DNA of 64,000 bases from Mesaphorura yosii. Lineage: Eukaryota; Arthropoda; Collembola; Poduromorpha; Tullbergiidae. The translations under genes and the position numbers were made by a program. Below, one piece after another: positions 45,198-56,754 of this stretch (position 1 is the stretch's first letter; every line of letters starts with the position of its first letter). Under the pieces are notes generated by a model, which did no database searches, was not told the DNA's origin, and saw nothing but the letters and a program-made list of their open reading frames with translations. The stretch covers positions 1 to 64,000 of the forward strand of contig WIXG01000207.1 in assembly GCA_009869945.1 (NCBI GenBank), in the 5' to 3' direction.

Positions 45198-48100
45198 CCG
45201 GCGGTTCACCATACGTGCACGGTGCGCCAATACCAATCGCCAATCAATCAGCGGTGAACGATGATGATGGTGATTAATGATCTTTTAATTGCACTGCCGC
45301 ATTGCACGGCACGGCACGACGATTGCATTCGAGTACAACAATGCAGGACACAGCCGATCACAATCAAAACATTGACAAAATACCGTAGGCTACACGCTAC
45401 GCTTACACTAAATGAGATTTGCACACCGAGTCAAAGGTGCAGTGCAGTTAACTTGAGGCCTGCCAGCGAACGACTGACTGAAAGGAAACCAACGTAACTG
45501 CGAGGCTCAGAACTCAGAAGGAAAGGAACGAGAACAAGAAGAGAAATGAATACAAATACACGCCACGCATTGAGTGTTGAGCCGCTGCGCTGGGTTCAAT
45601 TCCTGTACAACTTCCTTACACGAGGACGACTAAGAATTACGAGCCTGGGAGAGGGTTTTCATTTCATAACCCTTGTCGATTGTATTTAACATTAACGTTA
45701 ACGAGTCGGACTTAAACACAAAATCTTGTTTTCAGTACTTGTTGCTGCCTTCACGCCTATTGTATCGCATTATTATGACGAGTGTTTGTGTTGTTGATAC
45801 AAACCAGAAATACGGCCACTTGTAACTTGTAACTTGCACTCGTACTTGTGCGTAGTGCATTTCGCTGTAAATTGTAAAATGTATTTAGTGCAAGTTTATC
45901 AAGCGAGTGAATCGACAGGCACAGCACAGCAGTAGCACGCCAAATGACGACTCCGCAGCACCCAAAGTACATGGGAATTATGATTTGTGGTGCAAGATTC
46001 TCAAATTGAGGCAATTAAACGGACGGGACCGGACGATGCGTTACGAGCCCAGATGGAGAACGGCGCTGGACCACACCACAAATTGGAATTATGCATCAGA
46101 ATCCAGCAGCTAAATTGATTTATTGAACCACCTGCACGATGCACGAACGAACTTGGAATCCTGGCCAGGCCAGGATTTAACCGCAAGACGAAATGAAAAG
46201 TGCAGGCAAGCAAACGTGCGGGCGAGGACAAATTGCAATGCAGTCGAAGCCCGAAGTCCTATTGAAGATCGAGCCTTTGCCTTTGTCTTTGGCCTACAAT
46301 CATGGCTTCATGATTGAGGTCCCGTGTCATGGTTCATGGCTGCCGTACTCTTATTTGCATTTAAGGACGGTCACAGCATCGCAAGCACTGCGACTGCGAC
46401 AGCCTCGCCTTATTTTATGCCATCCGCGTCCGTATCGTCCGGCCCATCGCATCATAATCGTCGTCGTCATCTCTTTGCTATGTGATGCGATGTGAAGGGC
46501 TATGATATGATTTGATGGGTCCATCCGTCAAGCACAGGCCGGCCAGGTCATAAAATGCGTATGCATGTGATTGTGGTTCCGCCTGGCAAATGCAAATGTA
46601 AGTGCAAACGCAAACATATCATCATTCATTGTTGTCCAAACACACGAGTTATGAATGTAAAGAGAGGCGGTGGTGGCCTGTCTCCTGTTGCAGTACACAA
46701 ACGGATGAATTGAAATGGTAATTACTAAATTACTATTATTGTCACATCTTGAATGCTACAACGTGAATGTGGTTTACTGCGTACTGCGTATGCGTATATC
46801 CACTGTCGTAATAATTATGCTCATTGTTGGCCCACATTCGTCTGTCCAGTCATCGCGTAACCTATATCGCACATTTCGTTATTTAGAAGCACGAACAACA
46901 CAGTAAAAGTCGTCGCAGTCATTCCGTCGGACGACCAAACTGACCGAATTCGAAGCGGATCAATAAACAAGCCATTAAAAATTAAAGCCCATTATCGAAT
47001 TACCGTGCAATGCAAAAGCATGCTTATAGTAATTGCATGTCTAACATGAATGAATGAATGAACGAAACTAAACCGCAATTCCGCAGAATGAATGCGAGCC
47101 GAGTTAATGTCGGTTTCAGTGGCAATTTGACTACATGCATGCATGGATTTGGGAATTTGGAAAGTAAACGAAAGTGAGGACTTCCAAACACACACGCACG
47201 CACGCACGTGAAAATCCATGCAAGCCATTTACTTTATTATGAGAACCGGCACATAGTTCTAGCATTTGAACAGGTCCTATGTTGTTAATTTTGGTTGCTT
47301 TTACTATGGGAAATGAAAATGAAGCTGCAAATAAAATCCGGGTCAATTGTGGGCCCTGCCCGGCTTTTACGCTGGGATGTGAGCAGAAATGGATTTTAAT
47401 GCAATAAATGGCGAGACGCTGGATGGATAAGCATTGCTAAAGCGCTGAATTGCCTAACACCCGAAGCCATTGCTCTAACCTTTTGAAGTCTTGAAAATTT
47501 CAAGTAGCAATTCCAAAGTATTCAACGGCTTTGCTCAAAGCTAAAAATCTGTGTGCAGTTGAACAGGCGGACTATGCATTACTTTGATACTGGCTCTGGC
47601 CCTAATTTCCCAGTGTCCGAACTTTGACCTACACAAGCAGGGAGGAGTTTGACAACTCCAAAATCTCACAAACCTACCGAAAACTCCTCTATCTATTAGA
47701 ATAGAATACAAATCACAATGCACGTCGCTTAAAGCTTGGATATACAAAAGGTAATAATAATTAGAGCCTTTGATTGTTCGATTCTTGATTCATGTCGTCG
47801 CACAAACGACAGGCAGGCAGACCCACGGAAGGAATTGCATTGCATTGTGTTCACGACACTGGTGCGGTGCTGGTGTGTGTATTCATTATTCATGGGCAAT
47901 AAATTACAATTGTCTGCAACATATCACCGTAATTGTCCATTTACCACGCAAGCACGGATGCCAAAAAGCCTGAGCCAAGACTGAGTTGGGCTAAATGCTA
48001 AACTAAACACAAACGCTTATGGCTTATTGGGCTTTCATCAGATAAGGCCGGCCAATTTGAAGATGCAGTCGCAGCAGAAGATGAACAAGACAGGCAAGGC

Positions 48101-51100
48101 AAGACAAGGTAAGGCAGGGGCAGATTGCCAAGATTAGCATGCATTCAAGCACAAACGCGAATGCAAGAAGGTTATGGTCCATTTAAGGAGTCGTCCTCTG
48201 CAACCAAAGCCAGAATCAGAATCATCAAATTAAATCCATGCACAACGCACAACGCAGCGCAACAGACAATCGGGCCCATTGTGCTGTGACTTTGTGGCTC
48301 TGCTCTGCATGAGTAAAATACTGAATGAATGAAATCCAAATCAGCCAAATCCGCAGGTGTACCAAAGGTTAAAGGCAAAGCCAGCCATACATTGCGGATT
48401 GTGAATAGCAAAAACAAATCGCACGATTCACTTTCCAACCGAATGCTAAAAGCTGTAATTACGAGTGCAGAAGCCTGAGAGGTCAAACACTCAATCGCAG
48501 GTTCACATGTGCATGAGGAAGTGGAAATCGAGATGCGAGATTCGAGACTCGAATGGCAAATGACGAATGGTAAATAGTAAATATTGACGATGATCTCTTC
48601 TCTCTTCTCTTCGCTGTGCTCTGTACGCATGCAATTGTACTATTTTGTATTAATGATCATTCACATTATGTCACTCAGGAATCTCGTACGATAAAAATAG
48701 CAATGAGCCAGGCAGGCAGGCTTGCACGTGAAGTGAAATTCATCTCCGTGCTGCTGTGGCCACAGTGCGTACGCGAACTCGAAGAGGCTCCACGTGCGGT
48801 GCGAGAAATTCAAGTGTTTTGGGCTTGGCACATGTTACACGGGAAATTTACGCGTTTCACTCAACAGTCTTTGTCAATGACAATGACTTTTGGGGTTTGG
48901 CGTGGCGTGGCCAGGGCTCCTGCTTAATGTCTTCGTTTCAAAATACTACATGGTGGATGGTGGTTAAAAACTAGACTTTTTTATGACGCGATTCCAGAAA
49001 ATGATCGTAAACGTAAACCAGATCAGGAATGCGAGAGCGAGATAATTGCATTGTGGCGTGTGTTAATGATCCTTAATGATGCGGAGAGCTGAAATCTTAA
49101 GATTCAGCTCGACTCGGCTTACCTGAATTACAGAGACTCGAACCATTTTTCGACACGAACACGAAGCTCGCTTGCACTTCTTCTTTGTAACCTCGTCGCC
49201 TGATTAGAGTAGAATTGAATCGAGCCTGTGATGGGATTGCACGATTGAATCTGAAATGAAATTATACGAGATGATACTTCAGGCATGAGACATGTTAATT
49301 TTACGTCAAATTAGCACGTTCATGCAAATCTGTGGATGTGAACGTGAATGGAATGTGGCTGCAGCACAAATTTCAAAGGTAATTAATATTTTAAGCTTGG
49401 GGACGAGATATTTTAATAATTTCACTTTCCAAAACTCCACTGCCGCTGCGATGCGCTACGCCGAAAACGCGACCGCAAAAGAAGCAATCGTTAAGTCAGG
49501 TTGGCCAAACCTGCACTTTTTATGCATAATTTGTCCATTTAATTGCTATTGGCATTGTGACTTGATTTTACATGAATGATTGGAACAGATCCATTTCTGC
49601 TGGTACCAGCGACCCTACCGTCATGTATAACTAACATCAGTATTCACTTAAGACGATTAAACGCATTCTGAGTTTACGACGTTTTCGCCGCAAAGCCCCA
49701 AGTCAATCGTTGCGTTGAAGAAGTTAGCTCATTGCAGGTTATCATCATTCAGGTGGTCAATTTTAGCGTGTGTGCTGTGCTGTGTGTTTGGATCGATCTT
49801 GCGCAATTCTAATCGCGTCAGGGATCTTTAATTTTAATCTCGCAACAATTAACCTCATCTTACTCTCTGCCTTCGAGGCGATGGATAGCGAATGGCGAAT
49901 TGTCAAGTCAAGTACGAGTGAGAGGTCCTTTCGTTCATTCGCTCGTATTCGTATATCGTAATTTATTGCAATTGCAATCGATAAATATGAATTCTAAATA
50001 CTCGTACGTATACGCGTACGAGAGCGTAATCATCATCTTTTTCTTTGACCAGCCGTGCCTAATGTTAATATTACCTGTGGAGTATTACAATGTACAATGT
50101 GTACTCGTCCTTTTGTGATGTATCACAATTATTTAATGGCTTGCCTGTCTGTTGCATCGCATCGTCCGTCATCGTCAAGCCGCGATGCTTTTTAATTCAA
50201 GTCGACCTTGGCACACTGTTTTTATAAAATTAATGCTGTAACCGTGATACACACAAAAGTGGACATGAAATCCTGCCTGGCCTGCCCTGCCTACATAAAC
50301 AAGAGCCAATACAACAATGAATCTGCAAAAAGTGTAAATAGCGACAGCGAGCTGAGCCCAGCGATGAGAAAATCTGCGCCTGCAAGCCGAAGTGCGCCGG
50401 GCCGAGTGCGAAATTGTCAATTAATTGAAATGTTCAAATCCCGAACAGCCGAACTGTATCTTTTATTGTACAGATTACAGGTTGGGCTTGGGGAGTCTGG
50501 GCTCCAATTCAGCAGTTTAATGCTTCAGTAATTGCATTAGAGTCGAATTAGGCGTTAAATTGCTGTAATTAAATGGATTTGCACTCGCAGCACTGCACTG
50601 CTCGATTGAGTGATTTGGGGAGAATGGGAACGCGTAACGCGAAGAACATACGAGAAAACGAAAATTACGACATGTGTAATTTAATATTTAAATACCCAAA
50701 GCGAAGCTGATGGCTGTTGGCCGCTGGCCGTGTGTGACGTAACCCTCAAGATCAATTAAACGACAAGTGCCAATTGCCAACGCCAAATGTGTTGCAAATA
50801 GAAATTATTGCTATTTTGCCGTTTGCAATTTTATGATGCTTCGGAATCAAATCTGCACTCGGTGCCATTGGAAATATCGCTCTTCAAGAGCTCAATCAAG
50901 TTAGAAATGAATCAGGTTGATGTGGGCTTTACATACCCGAATTTTGCCGTAGAATGCGACCGGTACAAAAACTATCGGCTGCCTTAACTTTGTCTAATCA
51001 CTGGTCACTGGTGCAATTTTGATTCTTCTTGTGAGCACTTGAATGCTAATAATACCTGAAATAAATCACAATCGCGTTTCACTGTCACATGAGGAATCCA

Positions 51101-51104
51101 TGAC

Positions 51105-51170
51105 AGAATCCCTCTGACATAAATCCCTTCGACAAAATCCCTTTGCCGAAATCCCTTCGCCAAATTCCCG
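51105..51170. repeat. Minisatellite, unit 14-15 bases, about 4-5 copies
   Basis: Successive units follow AAATCCCTTCGCCA with small changes: AGAATCCCTCTGACAT, AAATCCCTTCGACAA, AATCCCTTTGCCGA, AATCCCTTCGCCAA and ATTCCCGG. They are degenerate, so not a recent expansion. Confidence 0.6.
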
Positions 51171-52923
51171 GTCCAGAATATGACAAACTACACGAACACG
51201 AATACACAATTAAGCGAAATTGCAAATAATCATATGTCGCTGTCGCTCACAGGCACAAGATTCACTTAAATCTCACTCACACACTTGAAATTTGCAGTGC
51301 AACTGAGTAGAATAGCAGAAGTACGGGTCCAGTAATCACATACAGTATTGCAAATAAGCGAGTTTGAAGTTGAGTTTCTTCAGCTTGCTTGAGTATTAAG
51401 TTTCAAGGACGGCTAATTAAATCTATTCTGCTAAACAACCTTCGCATTCGCACGTCTCATGTCTCCAGAAGAGTCGATCACAATCACAATTACAATCACT
51501 GCAACAAGTCAGTGTTCAGTCAAGATTTCAATCCACAGAATCAGTCAATTAAAAACGAGTTTCGTATTCACCACTGCTGCACTACACTTTACTGCACGAA
51601 TGTTCTGGACAATTGCTCTTTTCTATTGTCAATTGTTTCCTCGATCCATTCTATTGTCTCAAAGCCTGACCACTCTTTCAAAAATCGGCTAATCGGTTCA
51701 CTTGTTCACGATCCAGATGATTGATTGTCTTATCGCATTGATCAAGTCGCACACACTCGAGCACAACTCGAACGCAACGTCGAGCATCGTTTTGGAGCTT
51801 GCGCACTGTTTACGTCTTGGATTCAGACTGCTGTGGCTGTAATAAAGTCTCGATCTGCCCACCGCATCACTCAGCAGTTCAGTAATTCAGGAAACTCAGA
51901 TTACATCATCAAAAGCATAATCAACGTACGCGTACGTACAAAGTATAAAAAGAGTAACGAATATGAGCGCAAGTACATTCGTACAAGAATGAAGGTTAAT
52001 GTTAATTTTACATTAACGAAGCCTTCTCTTTGATGCGTAGTCTCTCTCACTTGTGTTTCGTACTCGAATCACGATACACTACCTGCGATAATGAAAAACG
52101 TACAACCACGTTCATAAAAAATTGTAAACAACGGCTGGACCCTACATCTCGAACTCGTCTCGTGCGGCGTGCCTCATCAGACCCAATTTTATGTTTTACC
52201 ATTTTTTTTTACTAAAAACTCTTCCTTCTTGTACGCGCAGTGGTTGATTAGTTACACTGTACAGATGCCGTATTTATGTTTTACACTTCATTTACGGAAG
52301 ATCGTTTTTCAGTTGTGTCTCTGAGTCTGACTTAGCTCAAGCTCAGACTCAGGCAGGCAGTTTGACTGCTTAAAATCAAGCTCAAGAGCTGTTGATGCTG
52401 CACAGAGCATTTGTAAATGCAATGCAACTATGCAATTAAGGCTTGAATTGGAAGTGGAACTGGAGCTGATGAATATTTTAAGATACGTTATCTGAGTAAG
52501 CATCTTTTTAAGCAATGGCAGTGGCAGCTCCTGTATGTATGTTATAAAAGAAAAGGTTTTATGAGGGCCTTAGCCTTAGCCTTAAACCGGTTTTGAAGAC
52601 TTGAACAGTGAAGTGAAGAGTAAGAAGATCTCAAGGCTCCATGCAACGCTGGAACCCTGTCTTAATCTTTCAACAATGAACTGACAACTGATGCCTTTAA
52701 GCAAAGAAATCATCATCATCCAGGCAATTCACAACTGACTGGACTGGCTGGGGTTTGGGCCTTTACCTTTACCTTCCTCAACAATAAAGCATTCGTCGTG
52801 GTCGCGAGCACGGTTTCGGTTTCGTCTTTCGTAGTAATGAAATTGTGAGCCCAGCCAGCCAGCAAAGTAAAGGGACAGACACGACAAACGACCTTCAATT
52901 CGAAGCTATGTCAAGGTACATTC

Positions 52924-52929
52924 TTTATT
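52924..52929 (-). terminator. Poly(A) signal of the minus-strand GH88 gene
   Basis: TTTATT on the plus strand reads AATAAA on the minus strand, 50 bases past the stop. Confidence 0.6.
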
Positions 52930-52978
52930 TCCTACACACCTACATAATTCATGATGGATTATGATTATGGGAAGGTAA

Positions 52979-54265
52979 TTAGAGAAGCTGCCTGTACAAA
53001 TCAAGGGCCCTCAAAAAGTAATAATCCGCGTACACAATCGCTGTGTTGAAGTCGTTGTTGGTGTAGTGCACCGTCCCGTTGACTAGCACTGCCGGAATCT
53101 GGTAGGTCGCGACTCCGTCAGCCCGGTACCGAGGCGAGTCGAGGTTCTCCAGGATCAGACCAGCAAGACCGAAGTACATCGAGAGTCCAGTAACGTTGTA
53201 GAGCTCGAGGAGTCCAACCGTTGCTACTGCAGCTGCCGCCGTGTCTCGGGGCTGATACGAAATATCGTACGGAGCATCAAAGTCCCAGTACGGGACGTAA
53301 TCGGCTGGCAGTCTATTAGTAAAATACAACGCCAGATTCATGGCCACGTCCAGATACTTCCTGTCGTTCGTATTCTTGTATGTCTCGACAAAGCCGAGGA
53401 TACCCCACGCATGCCCTCGTGCCCATGTCGACCAGTCTTGGTATCCTTGAGCCGTGTACTTGCGACGCACGGACCCGTCCGACTCCTCGAAGCCCACTAC
53501 ATGGTATGTGCCCCAATCTGATCGAATGTGCTCCCGAATTGTAGTGTCGGCGTGGGCGATGGCAATGTCACGGAAGTACGGGTTGTTGGTCAGCTCGTAA
53601 GCCTTGAAGAGCATGTTAAGGTTCATCATGTTGTCGATGATGACTTTGACCTCTCCTTCGGTGGCCGGGTAGTTGTTCCACGAGCGGATGGCGCTGCCGA
53701 GGTCTGCAAGAAGCAAAAAGTCACAAAATCTTACTCAGGATTCCTGATACTCACTCGAGAGCATGGAAGAATGTAGGATGAAGATGAACTTACAGAAATA
53801 TCTTGCACACAATGAAATGGCGGCCTGAATGATCGGAGTCTCAAAGTCCCTGTTACCCGTCAGCTCCAGCCCGTGCCCATAAGAGCTCATGATGATGAAA
53901 CCGGTATCGTGCGTCTCGCGGTCAAACTGGGCCAGGAAGAGTCCACGCTGATTCTCCTCGGCGAGAGTCCTCCACCGTTGCTCGCCAGTGAGTTTGTGCA
54001 GCATCCAGAGTGTGCCGGCATAGAATCCGCACGTCCAGGCTCCAATGTCGGTGTCTGCCCATCGTGTCGAAGTTGGAACTCCGGTAGAGATAAATCGGCC
54101 TGGGGCAGGCGCTACTGCTTGAAAATCGGTGTACTTGGTGACGGCGTACGTGACCAGAGCGTCAACATTCACGGCGGCGTGGGTGGAGCCGGCCTGCAGG
54201 ACGAGGACGAGACCCCCGAAGAAGGCGACGGCGATGGTGCCCGAAAGGAACGTGGCGAGTCTCAT
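52979..54265 (-). CDS. GH88 unsaturated glucuronyl hydrolase, secreted (copy A)
   Basis: Two exons, 54265-53794 and 53703-52979, join at phase 1 to 398 residues. A signal peptide (about residues 1-31, with IAVAFFGGLVLVLQAG) is followed by the six-hairpin glycosidase fold of family GH88: WADTDIGAWTCGFYAGTLW, THDTGFIIMSSYG, VIIDNMMNLNMLF, ARGHAWGILG and YWDFDAP. The two conserved acidic residues are Asp120 (HDTGF) and Asp181 (DNMMN), 61 apart as in the Bacillus enzyme (Asp88 and Asp149). The family removes the unsaturated uronic acid that polysaccharide lyases leave on glycosaminoglycan, gellan or similar oligosaccharides. It is chiefly bacterial and fungal, so horizontal gain is likely. Copy B lies head to head with the same intron position. 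Intact as read, presumably a digestive enzyme. Confidence 0.9.
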
Positions 54266-54951
54266 GACGCTGCTGCTATTCGCTGGCTTACCTGAACACG
54301 AAATGCAAATTCAAGTTAAACTGATGATCGATATGAAAATTCGAAAATTGTTTAATTGAAGTGATCAAATTAAGTCAATAAACCACTTGAAAAGGAAACC
54401 GTGTAATCAGTTCCATTATTTGCCAGTTTGCGAAACCGAGACTGGAGGGCAATGCAATGAAGTAATCGATCTCATAGCAAACCACACATTACCTGACAAG
54501 AGTTGTCAGTCCATTAATCGATCATTTTGCACTTTCACACGGTGAAGAGATCCGAGAACAATGCAGGTGACACAATTGAACGAAAATTGGAATCAGCCAA
54601 GCACAAACACTTCAAAAATTTAGATTTAGAGCATTACCTCATTTCACATACACATCATCGAATTGGCGAATTTCCATTTCAATTGCCTGCTGATGATTGC
54701 CAGTAGGCCAACTTGACCGTTGACCAGCTGTCAAATGTGAAGTGCTGTCCAACAAATTCGCGCAGTCGCAGTAACATCAACACACTTGAGAATTGAGATT
54801 AACACAACTCAGGAGTCACCTTAATGAACAATTATGTGCATGAATAATTACGATCGTCTAAGCTCTTCAGTGCCTCAATTCGGTGTTCGTATCATTTTTC
54901 CTGTGCCCACGCAGTAGAATTGACGTACCACCGCACCGTGACAAAATTAGA
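54266..54951. other. Shared upstream region of the two divergent GH88 genes
   Basis: About 690 bases between the two start codons. It must hold both promoters, possibly one bidirectional unit. An acceptor-like TTCGTGTTCAG on the minus strand near 54290 suggests a 5' UTR intron for copy A. No clear TATA box was seen. Confidence 0.5.
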
Positions 54952-56197
54952 ATGAAGACCTTCACCATCTCCCTGCTGCTGCTGGGCTCCTTCGCCCTTT
55001 TCTTGCTTCCCAGCCCGTCGGTGGCCGAACTAGACTTTGCCACGCTGCTCACGTACTCCGTGGACAAGTACAACGCTTTCCAAGCAGTGGCTCCTGGTCC
55101 TGGTCGATTCATCTCGACGGGGAATCCGACGTCCGATCGCTGGGCCGACACGGACATCGGAGCCTGGACGTGCGGGTTTTATGCGGGCACGCTGTGGATG
55201 CTGTACAAGCTCACTGGCGACGCGAAATGGCGGACACTGGCTGAAGCAAACCAGCAAGGTCTGTATCGGGCACAGTTCGACAGACAACACCACGACACTG
55301 GCTTCATCATCATGAGCTCCTACGGGCACGGTCTGGAGCTTACTGGAAATAGGGAGTTCGAAAGTCCAGTCATTCAAGCAGCGACGTCGTTGGTTGGAAG
55401 ATATTTTCGTAAGCAAATCTGCATGAGAATTGTTTAGATTACTTATTGACAATGAGTTGTGTGTTTCAGATCTCGCTGGAGTCATCCGCTCATGGAACAA
55501 CAACCCGCCCACCGAAGGGGAGGTCAAAGTTATCGTAGACAACATGATGAACCTGAATCTGCTCTTTAAAGCCTACAACTTGACCAACAACCCACATTTT
55601 CGTGATGTCGCCATTTCCCACGCCGACAAAACGATCGAAGAGCACATCCGACCCGACTGGGGCACGTACCACGTCGTCACATTTGAGGAGTCGAACGGTC
55701 TCGTTCGCCGCAAGTACACCGCACAGGGTTACCAGTCGTGGTCGACATGGTCTCGAGGCCATGCGTGGGGTATCCTCGGCTTCGTGGAGATGTACAAGAA
55801 CACGAGGGACAACAGATACCTCGACGTGGCTAAGCAGCTCGCCTTGTACTTTGTGAACCGGCTGCCAGAAGATTACGTCCCGTACTGGGACTTTGATGCC
55901 CCGCACGAGACGTCCTACCAGCCCCGAGACACCGCGGCCGCAGCAGTGGCCTCCGTCGCACTCCTCGAATTGTTCCAGCTGACGAACGACACAGTGTACG
56001 CCGGATTCGCTGAACTGATCCTGGAATCGCTCTCTTCGCCAAGCTATCGGTCGGACGGAAACCCAAATTACAGGATTCCATCGATTTTGGTGAACGGGAC
56101 AGTGCACTACACCAACAACGACTTCAACACAGCGATTGTGTACGCTGATTATTATTTTTTGAGAGCTCTTGATTTGTACAGAGAATTAATGCTTTAA
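54952..56197 (+). CDS. GH88 unsaturated glucuronyl hydrolase, secreted (copy B)
   Basis: Two exons, 54952-55408 and 55470-56197, join at phase 1 to 394 residues. The signal peptide is residues 1-25 (ISLLLLGSFALFLLPSPSVA). The protein matches copy A along its whole length, including RFISTG, WADTDIGAWTCGFYAGTLW, HDTGFIIMSSYGHGLELTG, VDNMMNL, RGHAWGILGF and the C-terminal NNDFNTAIVYADYYFLRALD. The paired acidic residues are Asp115 and Asp176, again 61 apart. The 61-base intron sits at the same codon and phase (after RYF) as in copy A, so the duplication came after the intron was gained. Both copies look functional; differences are spread evenly, which suggests selection rather than decay. Confidence 0.9.
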
Positions 56198-56230
56198 TCG
56201 CATTAATCAGTTATGAATAACTGTGTTGTG

Positions 56231-56236
56231 AATAAA
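56231..56236 (+). terminator. Poly(A) signal of GH88 copy B
   Basis: AATAAA lies 34 bases after the stop codon. Confidence 0.65.
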
Positions 56237-56421
56237 AATTCATGAGATGCAACTTTGAGTGCTAACCAGCCGGTATGAAGAAGCCGGTTGAGAAGTATTT
56301 CTTTCGTCCTGAAACAGACTTTTGTTTTAGAGCTTGGTTCGACTTTGCTTCTATTCAAGTCAATGGATTTTAAACTTCATTCGCTCGAAAATTGCTTCTT
56401 AATTCTGTGCGTCCTGTCAAT

Positions 56422-56754
56422 ATGTTGGGATTAATTCTTCTGATCATCGCGCTTCTTATCAGCCGTGTACGTACTCAGTATATGGAATTACGTCGTGCGG
56501 AAATACCCTCCAGTGACAATGTCGCCAGTAGACATTGCCTCGAATGGACATTGTCGCGTGGACATTGTCGTGTTACGTGTATTGGAGAATCCCCGGCTCG
56601 GGACCAGGTCTTCCTCATCGTGGCTGCGATACTCCAGACCTTTACGGTATCCGTGGATCCTGTCGGTGGTTGCCCGTCACTGCTGCCGATGCCCATGAGT
56701 CCAATCAGTTCGCCCCAGTCTCATAGAGTAATTTTCAGTCTCAGGCATTACTAA
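56422..56754 (+). pseudogene. Cytochrome P450 relic (N-terminal anchor joined to C-terminal heme region)
   Basis: One open frame of 110 codons starts MLGLILLIIALLISR, like a P450 membrane anchor, and ends with a clear P450 C-terminus: CIGESPARDQVFLIVAAILQ, FTVSVDP, PSLLPMP and SHRVIFSLRHY. The heme-loop Cys and CIGES-AR are kept, but the loop before it reads GHCRVTC, not the usual FGxGxRxC. The whole catalytic middle (helices A-K, about 350 residues) is missing; its place holds a short minisatellite. The GES-AR pattern resembles CYP2-clan enzymes. This is a dead internal-deletion copy or chimaera of a drug/hormone-metabolising P450, not a working gene. Confidence 0.6.
56513..56572. repeat. 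Minisatellite with GTGGACATTGTCGC unit inside the P450 relic
   Basis: Units TGACAATGTCGCCA, GTAGACATTGCCTC, GAATGGACATTGTCGC and GTGGACATTGTCGTG follow one another. The last two are nearly identical. The first is close to the reverse complement of the others, so part of the array can fold back. Confidence 0.5.

Larger units (their letters stand above)
35237..52978. other. Gene-poor stretch of about 17.7 kb
   Basis: No open frame here exceeds about 200 codons, and none has recognisable content. The proximal part probably holds 5' UTR exon(s) of the giant-exon gene: on the minus strand a donor TTAC/GTAAGT follows 35581. The rest is AT-rich with much cryptic simplicity (strings built from TTGCAATG, GCAAATG and GGCAGGCA), a (CACG)n run at about 47187-47208, an inverted-repeat element at 43150, a minisatellite at 51105 and an isolated TATA box at 45189. 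It may be a regulatory domain or long first intron. Confidence 0.5.

Noticed and set aside
45261-45497. 78-codon plus-strand frame after the orphan TATA box
   Set aside because: Composition is unlike a protein and nothing continues it; only the promoter-like site is kept as a finding.
45590-45612. B-box-like TGGGTTCAATTCC
   Set aside because: No matching A box at the right distance, and no stem can be drawn around it.
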